Origin: Aliivibrio wodanis
GTDB taxonomy: Bacteria; Pseudomonadota; Gammaproteobacteria; Enterobacterales; Vibrionaceae
Assembly (NCBI GenBank): GCA_000953695.1
Contig: LN554847.1
Location: 1,305,801-1,369,800 of the forward strand
Length of the DNA stretch: 64,000 nucleotides
Direction: 5' to 3'
This document shows, one piece after another, positions 45,718 to 54,348 of this stretch (positions within the stretch are counted from its first letter, which is position 1; each line of letters opens with the position of its first letter). The translations under genes and the position numbers were made by a program. Under the pieces are notes generated by a model. The model was not told where the DNA came from. It did no database searches and worked only from the letters and a program-made list of their open reading frames with translations.

Positions 45718-48405
45718 ATGAAACTAATGAATCACCTTTCCGTAAAATCAAGAATGCTGATACTTATCATTCTTCCTTTTATGCTTCTGTCTATGCTTTC
45801 GATAAAAGAAATATCTTCTCAACGACAGGAGTTGAAATCGTTAAAATCATTGAGTAAGCACCTGATTTTTAATGAAAAATTTTCCAATTACATTACAGCA
45901 ATGCACTTCCTTCGTTTGAATTCATTATATTCAATTCACAATGACATTGATAAATCGGCATCAGTAAATGCTATAAATGAACTAGTTAAGCACATCGACA
46001 AAAAAAATTCGCCACAGTTACATAAGGCAATACAAAAACTCTCAAACGTTAATTCAGAAATTGTTAATTACACCGCAGTCGATGTTGAGGAGTGGTCTGA
46101 TTGGGTCACCGATACTTTAGAAAATATCAATATTATAGAAAATAAAGAGCGCCTAAAAACATCATCAGATCTTCTCAATAAAAAGGAAAAAATCGTCTCC
46201 CAACTGCAATGGCTAAACTACTGGGCAATAAAAGAAAACTGGTATATTAACCTTGACCTTAATATACATAATGAGGAATACCATGATGAATTGAATTCCT
46301 TGTTTTATCGACAGGAGTTGTATATAGAGCAATTTATTACCATGAACGCTAGTCAAGAAAATATTGAACTTCTACTCAAAACCTTTAGTAATGATAGTTT
46401 TGCACTAAGTATTCAATTTCGTAATGCCGTAATAAAAAACAGAGCAAAAGACTATTCTATTGAAGAAAAAAACACGGGAAGACAAGCGCTTAACCATCGA
46501 TTACTTCTAATTCAATCAGTAACGACTGTAATTACTAGCGAACTAAAAAAAGAGATTAATGCTCATATAGAGAAAATTAACACGATCATTTTTACCTTTA
46601 TCACCGGCTTAGTTCTATCTCTTATGTTTATTTCATATTTTGGTATTTCACTTTCTAGACGAATAATTACGAATCTAAATACCATTACACATTCAATGAA
46701 ACTCATTGAAAAAAACCATGATTACAGCATCCAAATAAATGTAGAAGGAGGTGATGAGTTAGCGCTATTTTCTCAAAACATTAATACTCTTATCTCAGAA
46801 AGAGCCTCAAATGAAGAAAACTTGATTAATTCAAAAAACGAGGCCCAAAGAGCAAATTTAGCTAAAAGTACTTTTCTAGCGAATATGTCCCACGAAATAA
46901 GAACCCCTCTCAACGGCATTATTGGCATGTCTGGTATACTATCTGAAACAAAACTTTCACCTATTCAGCATGACTATCTAAACACCGTAGAAACATCATC
47001 TCAAACACTTTTAATTTTAATTAATGACATTTTAGACATTTCTAAAATTGAAGCAGGGAGTTTAATTCTTCATACACACAGTACTAATGTACGGGAAATA
47101 ATTTTTGATACTATTTCTATCGGTATCTCTAAAGCTACAGAAAAAAATCTTGATCTGAATATTAATTTATCACCTAACCTCCCTGTTCACTTACTGCTAG
47201 ATGATCACCGTATTAGACAAATATTAATGAATTTAACCTCAAATGGGATTAAATTCACTCACACAGGACATGTAACAATAACAGCAAGGTTTGAGCCGAC
47301 TTCAAGAGATAAAGGATACATTCACCTCTCCGTCTCTGACTCTGGTATTGGTATTGATAAACAGGCTCAACAATATATCTTTAAACCCTTTACCCAAGAA
47401 GACAGCTCTATTACACGAGAATATGGTGGTACAGGGCTTGGTTTAGCCATTACTTCTCAACTTATTGAGTTGATGGGGGGCACTTTATCTATCAGCTCAG
47501 AAAAGAATCACGGCAGTTGTTTTTCGTTTAGCATTGAGACCACAATCGTACATGAAAATAGCCTACCAGCAACTGAGCTATTAACCACACCTATTATTTT
47601 AATGGGTAATAATTGTGAATTTAAAGATGATATTGTAAAAGAGTTGCATTATCAAAGTTTATCTAATTTTATCTCTATTAATACCCTTGATGAAATAACA
47701 CTTTTAGAAAATGAAAAGCCTATTGTTTTGTATTGCATTGATGATTATATGAATATGGAGTGTAAAAATGATCTCTTAAACCTCCGTCATCAACATCCAG
47801 ACATATCTGTCGTTTTAATTCAAAAACACAAAAACAGAGCTACGAATTTTGAATCCGTAATTGATGGTTTAATAACTTATCCTTTATTGGGCTACCGATT
47901 TACTAAAACATTAACCAACTCTCTGACTTTTCATTCTGATAACCTGTCAAGTACATCTCCTATTTCGGGAGATATAAAGAAACATTATCCAGAGAATACA
48001 ATCGTTCACGACCAAGAGATTTCTAATCACACTAAGGAGCACATTCTTATTGTAGAAGATAATCTTGTTAACCAAAAAGTTGCCTCTCTATTTCTCAGTA
48101 AATCAGGCTATACCTTTGATATAGCAAATAACGGACAGGAAGCCGTTGATAAATTTACAGAGAGTGAAACTTACCATTTAATTTTAATGGATTGCATGAT
48201 GCCAGTTAAAGATGGTTTTGCCGCAACAAAAGAAATACGCCAAGTAGAACAAACAGAAAACAGAAAAAAGACGCCTATTATCGCACTTACAGCAAGTGTA
48301 CTTGATCAAGATATTTCAAAATGTTATGAATCAGGTATGGATGACTACGTTGCTAAGCCATTTAAAAAAGAAACCTTATTAGAAAAAATAATGAACATAA
48401 AGTAA
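45718..48405 (+). CDS. Hybrid sensor histidine kinase with degenerate first and intact second receiver
   Basis: 895 residues. Membrane helix at about 10-30, a helical periplasmic domain (about 35-285, possibly NIT-like), second helix near 288-312, HAMP, HisKA with FLANMSHEIRTPLNG, and an ATPase domain with NLTSNGIKFT, VSDSGIGID and GGTGLGLAI. A segment of about 110 residues resembling a receiver but without the acid pocket follows, then a normal receiver (HILIVEDNLVNQK; LILMDCMMPVKDG; DDYVAKPFKK). No HPt domain. AAGGA seven bases before the ATG at 45718 decides the start over ATG 45691. The next gene begins ten bases after the stop. Confidence 0.9.
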   Translation: MKLMNHLSVKSRMLILIILPFMLLSMLSIKEISSQRQELKSLKSLSKHLIFNEKFSNYITAMHFLRLNSLYSIHNDIDKSASVNAINELVKHIDKKNSPQLHKAIQKLSNVNSEIVNYTAVDVEEWSDWVTDTLENINIIENKERLKTSSDLLNKKEKIVSQLQWLNYWAIKENWYINLDLNIHNEEYHDELNSLFYRQELYIEQFITMNASQENIELLLKTFSNDSFALSIQFRNAVIKNRAKDYSIEEKNTGRQALNHRLLLIQSVTTVITSELKKEINAHIEKINTIIFTFITGLVLSLMFISYFGISLSRRIITNLNTITHSMKLIEKNHDYSIQINVEGGDELALFSQNINTLISERASNEENLINSKNEAQRANLAKSTFLANMSHEIRTPLNGIIGMSGILSETKLSPIQHDYLNTVETSSQTLLILINDILDISKIEAGSLILHTHSTNVREIIFDTISIGISKATEKNLDLNINLSPNLPVHLLLDDHRIRQILMNLTSNGIKFTHTGHVTITARFEPTSRDKGYIHLSVSDSGIGIDKQAQQYIFKPFTQEDSSITREYGGTGLGLAITSQLIELMGGTLSISSEKNHGSCFSFSIETTIVHENSLPATELLTTPIILMGNNCEFKDDIVKELHYQSLSNFISINTLDEITLLENEKPIVLYCIDDYMNMECKNDLLNLRHQHPDISVVLIQKHKNRATNFESVIDGLITYPLLGYRFTKTLTNSLTFHSDNLSSTSPISGDIKKHYPENTIVHDQEISNHTKEHILIVEDNLVNQKVASLFLSKSGYTFDIANNGQEAVDKFTESETYHLILMDCMMPVKDGFAATKEIRQVEQTENRKKTPIIALTASVLDQDISKCYESGMDDYVAKPFKKETLLEKIMNIK

Positions 48406-48415
48406 AGAGGCCATT

Positions 48416-50143
48416 ATGGATATCTTAGCCCCTGAAATAATAAGAAAAAAACCCATTCAGAATTTCAATATTTTGATTGTTGATGACTGCCAAGTTTCTT
48501 CTAAATATTTATCCCAACTTATTGAGCATTTGGGATACCCTGCACCTGATCTGGTAACATCATATCAACAGGCAATCAAAAGCTGTGTGAAAAGAGCCTA
48601 TTCTCTGCTATTTATTGATTATCATCTTGAGCAAACACTTAATGGTTCTGAGCTTTATGACCTACTCAAAGAAAAAGGATTCATTCAGCCTTATACTCGT
48701 GTAATTACGGTTTCAGGCGATAATACTACTCAAACTGTTTTGAGTACCTTATCAAAGGGCAATGGCGATTACCTTTGTAAACCTATCAATAAGTCTATTC
48801 TTAGTAATAAAATGACTCATGCTTATCAAGAATATTGCTTGTTTAAACAATTGTATTCTTTAAAGAACAATAAGAATGACACTGAACTTCAACGTCAAAC
48901 GATTGAGTTTGCTAAAACCAATAATATCAATGAATTAGACCAGTATCTAATTGATTTGTTAATGTCTACAAATAAGGGAAAGTTACTTTCTCTTTGCCAA
49001 GAGCCTGAATTTTCAACACGTAAGAACTACCTTCTTGCACAATTAGAAGTTGAAAATGAGCTTGAGTTGATACCAAAAGAAGAATTACTTAAAAAAACTC
49101 AACAGCTATGTGAACAATACTCTTTGTTTACGCCTGCATTTGACTTTTTAGCCTCTTTATATATTAATCAGAAATATTATGAAGACGCTCTTTTATCTGC
49201 AAATACTGCATTGAACCTCACTCCAAGTGTTCCCTCAAGAGCTCTACAAGTGATAAAACTTGCGCTCTCTTGCAACAATAAAAGTAGTTTTTTAAAAGCA
49301 ACTCACCTACTAGCAAATCATCTTCCGATTGCGGACCCAAATTGGTGTTCTTATGTTATCGAATGCTTGAATTACTACGATGCTTATATTCAAAAAGCAC
49401 AATCTGAAAGTGATAGAAATCAGTTAATTTTAGACCAAAAAAACTTCATCCGTCGCTCAGAATATCGCTTAACGCCCATACAAAGAGGGCAGTTAAATAT
49501 TATGTTTAACTTGAGTATAGCTAAGCACTTGATTGAAGAAGGCGACATTATACAAGCTAAACAAAATACATTAAAAAGCCTACACCCTTATTATAATAAT
49601 TTGCATCAACTTAGCTCTGTTACATTAGTCGAGACGCTTTATTTACTTAGCTTTTTTGGTGAAATTTGGTTAATAGAAAAAATAAATGAAGTGTTAAAAC
49701 AAAAGAAAAAAATCGATAATTATGCTCGTCATTCGTTATCGATACTTAAAAATAGTACTGAATTTAAAAATTCATTATCTTCATTATCACAAACAATCAC
49801 TGCTGCTTATCATAAACAAGAAATAGCACCAGATGAAGCTCTTGAACTTTATCAAGAGGGATTAGTCCAATATCCTTACTCAACAGAACTTTGTTTAGGC
49901 CTATTGGAATGTTATGTAAAATTAAGCTTAGATAATCCAACTAAAGCCAGTAAAGCTCTTGCTCTAACAATCGATATACCACTGTCTGAATCATTAAATA
50001 AAAAAAGAGACTCATTAGTTCAATGCTTGCATGCTAACATTGATTTTATTAAAGAAAATAGTTATGGATTAAGGCACAAAATGGATTCAGCCTCTAAAGA
50101 TACAGCCCTATTGGATCCATCGCTAAAACTATCGTTTGAATAG
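48416..50143 (+). CDS. Response regulator with TPR-like helical output
   Basis: 575 residues: an N-terminal receiver (about 15-140; ILIVDDCQVS, phospho-aspartate in LLFIDYHLEQ, lysine in DYLCKPINK) and a long all-helical region (about 150-560) with tetratricopeptide-like repeats (for example residues around ALLSANTALNLTPSVPSRAL). No DNA-binding or enzymatic output is visible, so it should act through protein contact, as related receiver-TPR proteins of Vibrio and Pseudomonas are thought to do. AGAGG lies five bases before the ATG. Co-transcribed with the hybrid kinase and ended by a strong terminator. Confidence 0.85.
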   Translation: MDILAPEIIRKKPIQNFNILIVDDCQVSSKYLSQLIEHLGYPAPDLVTSYQQAIKSCVKRAYSLLFIDYHLEQTLNGSELYDLLKEKGFIQPYTRVITVSGDNTTQTVLSTLSKGNGDYLCKPINKSILSNKMTHAYQEYCLFKQLYSLKNNKNDTELQRQTIEFAKTNNINELDQYLIDLLMSTNKGKLLSLCQEPEFSTRKNYLLAQLEVENELELIPKEELLKKTQQLCEQYSLFTPAFDFLASLYINQKYYEDALLSANTALNLTPSVPSRALQVIKLALSCNNKSSFLKATHLLANHLPIADPNWCSYVIECLNYYDAYIQKAQSESDRNQLILDQKNFIRRSEYRLTPIQRGQLNIMFNLSIAKHLIEEGDIIQAKQNTLKSLHPYYNNLHQLSSVTLVETLYLLSFFGEIWLIEKINEVLKQKKKIDNYARHSLSILKNSTEFKNSLSSLSQTITAAYHKQEIAPDEALELYQEGLVQYPYSTELCLGLLECYVKLSLDNPTKASKALALTIDIPLSESLNKKRDSLVQCLHANIDFIKENSYGLRHKMDSASKDTALLDPSLKLSFE

Positions 50144-50162
50144 ATTCTATTGTTGGTAATAT

Positions 50163-50201
50163 AAAAACCGTCGCTTTAAACGAATAAAGCGGCGGTTTTT
50201 T
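50163..50201. terminator. Bidirectional terminator after the receiver-TPR gene
   Basis: A 15-bp stem with one G-T pair (50164-50178 with 50185-50199), CG-rich core, A run on the left and T run on the right, placed between convergent genes. Confidence 0.92.
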
Positions 50202-50239
50202 AGCGCAGATAAATAAGAGTGTTACCCCTTTATTATCAT

Positions 50240-50668
50240 TTACCAAACAATAGCTTTACCATTAATTTCAAACATCTTTTGTAATGGTTGACTGCCATCA
50301 TATGACCATATTTCAACAACAATTTCAGATTGACTTTCAGCTAAAGAGAATTCAAGTGTTAGCTGTCCATTTGTCATCGCACTGTCTATGATTTTACTAT
50401 CATAATTAACAATATAGTTTTCTTTCCCTACTTCTGAAAAAAGTGAATAAACAGATACATGCGTTCTTTCTGGTAACGACCCACTTAAATCAATAGTCAG
50501 CTTCTGTAAAGTGATTGGATTAAATGTAAAATCATCAGGAGCAAGAAGATCTTCTGTTTTCACAGTTACTGGCTTATCACTATTTGAAGGCCCTGAACTT
50601 GAACCTGAATCACCACCACACGCTATTAAGGATAGCGACATTAAGAATACCATTAGTATATTTTTCAT
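50240..50668 (-). CDS. Small lipoprotein of unknown function
   Basis: 142 residues with a lipoprotein signal peptide; lipobox LIAC with the lipidated cysteine followed by GGDSGSSSG, a Gly/Ser-rich tether. The mature part (about 110 residues) looks like a small beta-rich domain. I recognise no family. Three start codons are possible (50674 GTG, 50671 ATG, 50668 ATG); the last has the best spacing from AGAGGG. It lies 14 bases after the LruC-domain gene and is co-transcribed, so the two products may work together at the cell surface. Confidence 0.75.
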   Translation of the reverse strand: MKNILMVFLMSLSLIACGGDSGSSSGPSNSDKPVTVKTEDLLAPDDFTFNPITLQKLTIDLSGSLPERTHVSVYSLFSEVGKENYIVNYDSKIIDSAMTNGQLTLEFSLAESQSEIVVEIWSYDGSQPLQKMFEINGKAIVW

Positions 50669-50682
50669 CATCACACCCTCTC

Positions 50683-52794
50683 TTAATAATATTTATTCGC
50701 TACTGCATTATTAATATTGTACCAAGATTGATCTACGGCACCTCCAGACTCGGTATAGCCAACAAAATCTGGGTAAGCCTCAATTAAATCAACTCGTTCT
50801 CTTGGCCATTTCCACTCATCATAAATCAGCAGCGCCCAAGGCATATTATTGATGGTTTTAAAGTATCGTTGAGCAGCCGGATCACTCGTATCTTGTCCTA
50901 ACTGAAAATAGCTTGTATTGAATGACTCCGTTGGTGCTTGATCCGCTAAATGTATTTCATAACTTCGGCCAGGGGCTCCTGAAAACATATCTCCACGATA
51001 AAAACCCGGTGTCGCAAAAATAAATGGGTCGTAAGGCATTGAAGGTATACTTTCGGTCGCAATTGGGGAGTTGAAACTAAATTGAAGTTCAAATTCAAGC
51101 CCTACACTTTCACGACAATCGTTCGAGGTTCTAAAATAGTTACACCCATAACCAACAACATTTACTGCATCATTAATCAGAATAAAGCTCGCTTCTGACA
51201 TTCCTGACTCTTGAGCGTTACCTTCTTGCTGTACGTTATTATAAAATAAGCGTGTTTTTGCTGCCGTTACATTCCCCCCGCTCACTAATGGTAATCGAAC
51301 GGCAAACCCACTGTGATGCCCAGCACCCACTGCGACTAATTTCCCGCTAATAATGATTTTAGCTACTAGATTATCTTTAAGTACTTCTGTCACTCTATAT
51401 CTAACCACTAAATCATTCATATCGTAATCAGCGGTTTCTGGCCAATTATCTTCATAAGCGAGAGTGACGTAGCCACTGGCTGATGGAAAATGACGTAGCG
51501 TAGTATTTGCTGCAACAACAGTGACAACATGATCCTCCACTTCACCTGATTTGGCTCCTCCAAAATACGCTAACCCTGTTTGCTGACTAAAACGGAATCG
51601 GCTCCATGTCTCACCAACACTAGCACCAAAGGGAACAGAAACAACTAATGCATTACTTCCTGCATTTAATAATTGGTCAGTAATAGCTTGCTCACCAGTA
51701 TCTGAAAAATCACCGTCATCATTCCAATCTATCCATACTGATAAGTAGCCTGTAGTAGAGGCATTAACTGCAATAACTGAATCTAAACCTGGCTCTAGTG
51801 CGGTAACAAAGCCAACTCCATCTTCATCATCATTACTAATAGTGTCATCTGAATCTGGCGATTGAGCCGCATAATAATCGCCATCAACACTGCTACCTAG
51901 CCAAGTTGCATTATCCATTTCATGTCGAGCACCATTAGAAGCAAGCGTTGAACCATAACTGTCTGGAGCATCACCAAAGTCAATTGTCGCGGGCTCATCG
52001 GTGTCAATCAATGGGGCACTTGCACAACGAGCCCCATCGTTTTGACTTGAGAATGGTCCATCTGCAAATTTTATTGCTGGAACAACACCTGAATCAATAA
52101 TAGTTTGAGTAGAGAGGTTCACACGATAAATTTGTCCATCTTGATTGCGAGAAAGATAAAGATACCCATCTACATCAAAATACATAGCCCCAAAGGTTCC
52201 AGTCTCCCCCGTTGACCCAATATAAGACGAAGCTCCGGTATTAATATCAAATTCATACAACCCACCACTGCCGTTATCAACCCCGTATAACTTGCTATTA
52301 CTTGGATGGAAAGCAAAATCAGTTAAATTCACACTTGTCGTTGTTGTAATCAACTGAGCAGTCAATAATGCGCTAGGATCTGAATCTAATGGCGAAAGAT
52401 CCACTTTATATAGCCCTTCACCTTTTCTATAAAGGTAATAGTGATGGTTATAAACATCCCCTACAAAGAAGGTTTTACTTGCAGGCAAGCCGCTAACAGA
52501 TAATGTAGTTGCTTGAAAATTTTTCCCTAACCGAACCATAGTAAAGTTAGTCGTATTGAAACCATAAACATAGCGATCAGATTCATTAAATCCAACGCCA
52601 TTAATATTCGCGTTGAGGCCAGTATCACTTTGCAAAATGCTATTTGTCCCTGTAACTAAGTTGACACCATAAACAGCAACTGGCTTTCCTTGGAATAAAT
52701 ACGCTTTACTCGGACAGCTATCAAAAGGGGACGAAAATACTTTTGTCGTGAAGAGTAAAAATAAACATACGGTTAACCGAATAAATAGATACAT
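50683..52794 (-). CDS. Secreted LruC-domain protein with beta-propeller-like N-terminus and GEVED domain
   Basis: 703 residues. A signal peptide (about 1-21), then repeated beta segments that read like a propeller (about 22-255: PSNSKLYGVDNGSGGLYEFD, YLYLSRNQDGQIYRV). Next comes a GEVED-type domain with acidic, probably calcium-binding loops (WIDWNDDGDFSDTGEQ; SGEVEDHVV), and a C-terminal LruC domain from about 435 (WPETADYDMNDLVVRYRV). LruC proteins are common in marine gammaproteobacteria but have no settled function. AAGGA lies before the ATG. It is divergent from sypA and shares the 369-base region with the SypG/sigma-54 sites, so a role in the biofilm matrix is possible. Confidence 0.82.
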   Translation of the reverse strand: MYLFIRLTVCLFLLFTTKVFSSPFDSCPSKAYLFQGKPVAVYGVNLVTGTNSILQSDTGLNANINGVGFNESDRYVYGFNTTNFTMVRLGKNFQATTLSVSGLPASKTFFVGDVYNHHYYLYRKGEGLYKVDLSPLDSDPSALLTAQLITTTTSVNLTDFAFHPSNSKLYGVDNGSGGLYEFDINTGASSYIGSTGETGTFGAMYFDVDGYLYLSRNQDGQIYRVNLSTQTIIDSGVVPAIKFADGPFSSQNDGARCASAPLIDTDEPATIDFGDAPDSYGSTLASNGARHEMDNATWLGSSVDGDYYAAQSPDSDDTISNDDEDGVGFVTALEPGLDSVIAVNASTTGYLSVWIDWNDDGDFSDTGEQAITDQLLNAGSNALVVSVPFGASVGETWSRFRFSQQTGLAYFGGAKSGEVEDHVVTVVAANTTLRHFPSASGYVTLAYEDNWPETADYDMNDLVVRYRVTEVLKDNLVAKIIISGKLVAVGAGHHSGFAVRLPLVSGGNVTAAKTRLFYNNVQQEGNAQESGMSEASFILINDAVNVVGYGCNYFRTSNDCRESVGLEFELQFSFNSPIATESIPSMPYDPFIFATPGFYRGDMFSGAPGRSYEIHLADQAPTESFNTSYFQLGQDTSDPAAQRYFKTINNMPWALLIYDEWKWPRERVDLIEAYPDFVGYTESGGAVDQSWYNINNAVANKYY

Positions 52795-53020
52795 AGTTTT
52801 TTCCTTCTCGTTATATCGTACTACCTATTAAACAATCAAAAAACATGCCAAACATAACTAACTGTTTTAATTGAAGAAAATTCATTCTATTCCTGATTTA
52901 TTATTATGAGATTCAATTTGCATCCAGAAATAACACAATAAAAATCCAACTTATCTCTACTCATATACTCTCCTTCATTCTTTTCTTTCAAACTGAGTTT
53001 TTGCACTCTGCAAAGTGCAT

Positions 53021-53033
53021 TGCAATTTGAGAA
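53021..53033 (-). promoter_or_regulatory. SypG enhancer-like site upstream of sypA
   Basis: Read on the minus strand this is TTCTCAAATTGCA. It shares TTCTCA-N3-TG with two sites upstream of the gene after sypH. It stands about 60 bases before the sigma-54 promoter, as expected for an activator site. Confidence 0.7.
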
Positions 53034-53091
53034 AAACAAGTACAGCAGATAGAAAAAAATATAAGCCATTGAAAGTAAAGAATTTAAAAAG

Positions 53092-53107
53092 TGGCACGCT
53101 TACTGCT
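53092..53107 (+). promoter_or_regulatory. Sigma-54 promoter of the sypA operon
   Basis: TGGCACGCTTACTGCT has GG (53093-53094) and GC (53105-53106) separated by exactly ten bases, as in -24/-12 promoters. It lies 57 bases before sypA. SypG, encoded downstream, is the matching sigma-54 activator. Confidence 0.85.
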
Positions 53108-53163
53108 CTATTAACTATACAGACATAACATCAACATAAAGGATTATTCCTTAGGAGCTTATT

Positions 53164-53481
53164 ATGGAACTACATCAATTTGAATCAAACACAGAAACAC
53201 TAGTGCTATCCGTTCAAGGTGATATGGATGCGATTGGCTGCCGAGATATTCAACCCACTATTGATGAAGTCATTGAACAAGAGCATCACCAAGTACAAAT
53301 AGATTTAGCACAAGTAACATTCTTAGATTCATCAGGCATTGGGGCAATTGTTTATCTTTATAAACGCCTTATTGAAAAAGAACGCACGATGCAAATTCAA
53401 AATGCTCACGGGCAACCTTTAGAACTATTGAAATTGTTGCGTATTGAAAACGCAATTCCAGTAAATAGTACTCAACATTAA
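53164..53481 (+). CDS. sypA: STAS-domain biofilm regulator SypA
   Basis: A 105-residue single STAS (anti-sigma-antagonist-like) domain. The phosphorylatable serine is S56 in VTFLDSSGIGAI, the same residue number I recall for V. fischeri SypA. In that species unphosphorylated SypA promotes biofilm and SypE controls its phosphorylation. AGGAG precedes the ATG. First gene of the syp operon, behind the sigma-54 promoter. Confidence 0.93.
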   Translation: MELHQFESNTETLVLSVQGDMDAIGCRDIQPTIDEVIEQEHHQVQIDLAQVTFLDSSGIGAIVYLYKRLIEKERTMQIQNAHGQPLELLKLLRIENAIPVNSTQH

Positions 53482-53513
53482 TCATACGCTCACAATCAGA
53501 TAGGAGTATCACT

Positions 53514-54347
53514 ATGAACATAAAACTAATATGCGTCCTCAGTTTAGAGATACTGCTCATGTCTGGTTGCACCTCCTTCGCTGACTCTGGAAGAGGTGGT
53601 GAAGCAGAAAATTATCCACAAGCAGCATTTTCTCCTGTAATGCCAGATCAGCCTTTAGGTCCTGAACACGGTTTACGTTTTGACTGGGAATTAGCAGCTC
53701 GTCATCTCGATATTTTAATATTAGAGAAAGCAGAGTGGTGTTTCCCTGCGACAGTACACCAAGCAAAGCAAAACGAAACTCGTATTGCTCGTGAACTAGA
53801 AGGAGGATTACAACTGGATGCCGCGAACGATTTAATTATTCAACGTAATCTACTAAAACGCTTAGAGCGTCAGTTAGATCACGTAAAACGTCAAGAAACG
53901 TGCAAGCCCCCTACTCATTCAAATGGTGGTGACTCAGATCTAGATTTAGCAAAAAAAATCTATGACCTCTTAAATAGAGACAATCAGTTTGCATTCAATT
54001 CTGCTGAGTTAAACCCTAAATACGTTGTAAATTTATCAGAAGCATCGCAATTACTTAATAAACATCAAGATTTTAAGCTATTAGTAACAGGTCATGCTGA
54101 TGCAATTGGTGAGGAAGACTATAACCAAGATCTTGCCCTTAATAGAGCAAAACAAGTTAAGCGCTATTTAAGTATATTCGGACTTTCACTGGAACGAATA
54201 CACGTTGATGCCGTTGGTTCAAACGACCCTTACTTTGCAGGTACAGAGCCTCATGTTCGATTAACAAATCGCCGAGTTACTATTGAGTTAATGCAATTAG
54301 ACCAACCTCTTATGCTAGATAACCATTCAGTTAATGGAGACCAATAA
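53514..54347 (+). CDS. sypB: OmpA-family lipoprotein SypB
   Basis: 277 residues. Lipoprotein signal (lipobox LMSGC), an N-terminal helical domain (about 40-140, many K, R, E and Q) and a C-terminal OmpA/MotB peptidoglycan-binding domain (about 165-270) with VTGHADAIGEEDYNQDLALNRA and the NRRVTIEL end. It probably anchors the outer membrane or export machinery to peptidoglycan. Second gene of the syp operon; TAGGAG before the ATG. Confidence 0.92.
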   Translation: MNIKLICVLSLEILLMSGCTSFADSGRGGEAENYPQAAFSPVMPDQPLGPEHGLRFDWELAARHLDILILEKAEWCFPATVHQAKQNETRIARELEGGLQLDAANDLIIQRNLLKRLERQLDHVKRQETCKPPTHSNGGDSDLDLAKKIYDLLNRDNQFAFNSAELNPKYVVNLSEASQLLNKHQDFKLLVTGHADAIGEEDYNQDLALNRAKQVKRYLSIFGLSLERIHVDAVGSNDPYFAGTEPHVRLTNRRVTIELMQLDQPLMLDNHSVNGDQ

Positions 54348-54348
54348 A

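Larger units (their letters stand above)
52795..53163. promoter_or_regulatory. Divergent control region between the LruC-domain gene and sypA
   Basis: 369 bases with no supported gene; a 60-codon minus-strand frame (52887-53069) overlaps the regulatory sites and looks random. It contains a SypG-enhancer-like site, a hairpin GCACT/AGTGC (53003-53018) and a sigma-54 promoter. Confidence 0.75.

Noticed and set aside
52887-53069. 60-codon minus-strand frame upstream of sypA
   Set aside because: It overlaps the SypG-like site, has no good ribosome-binding site, and its product looks random.
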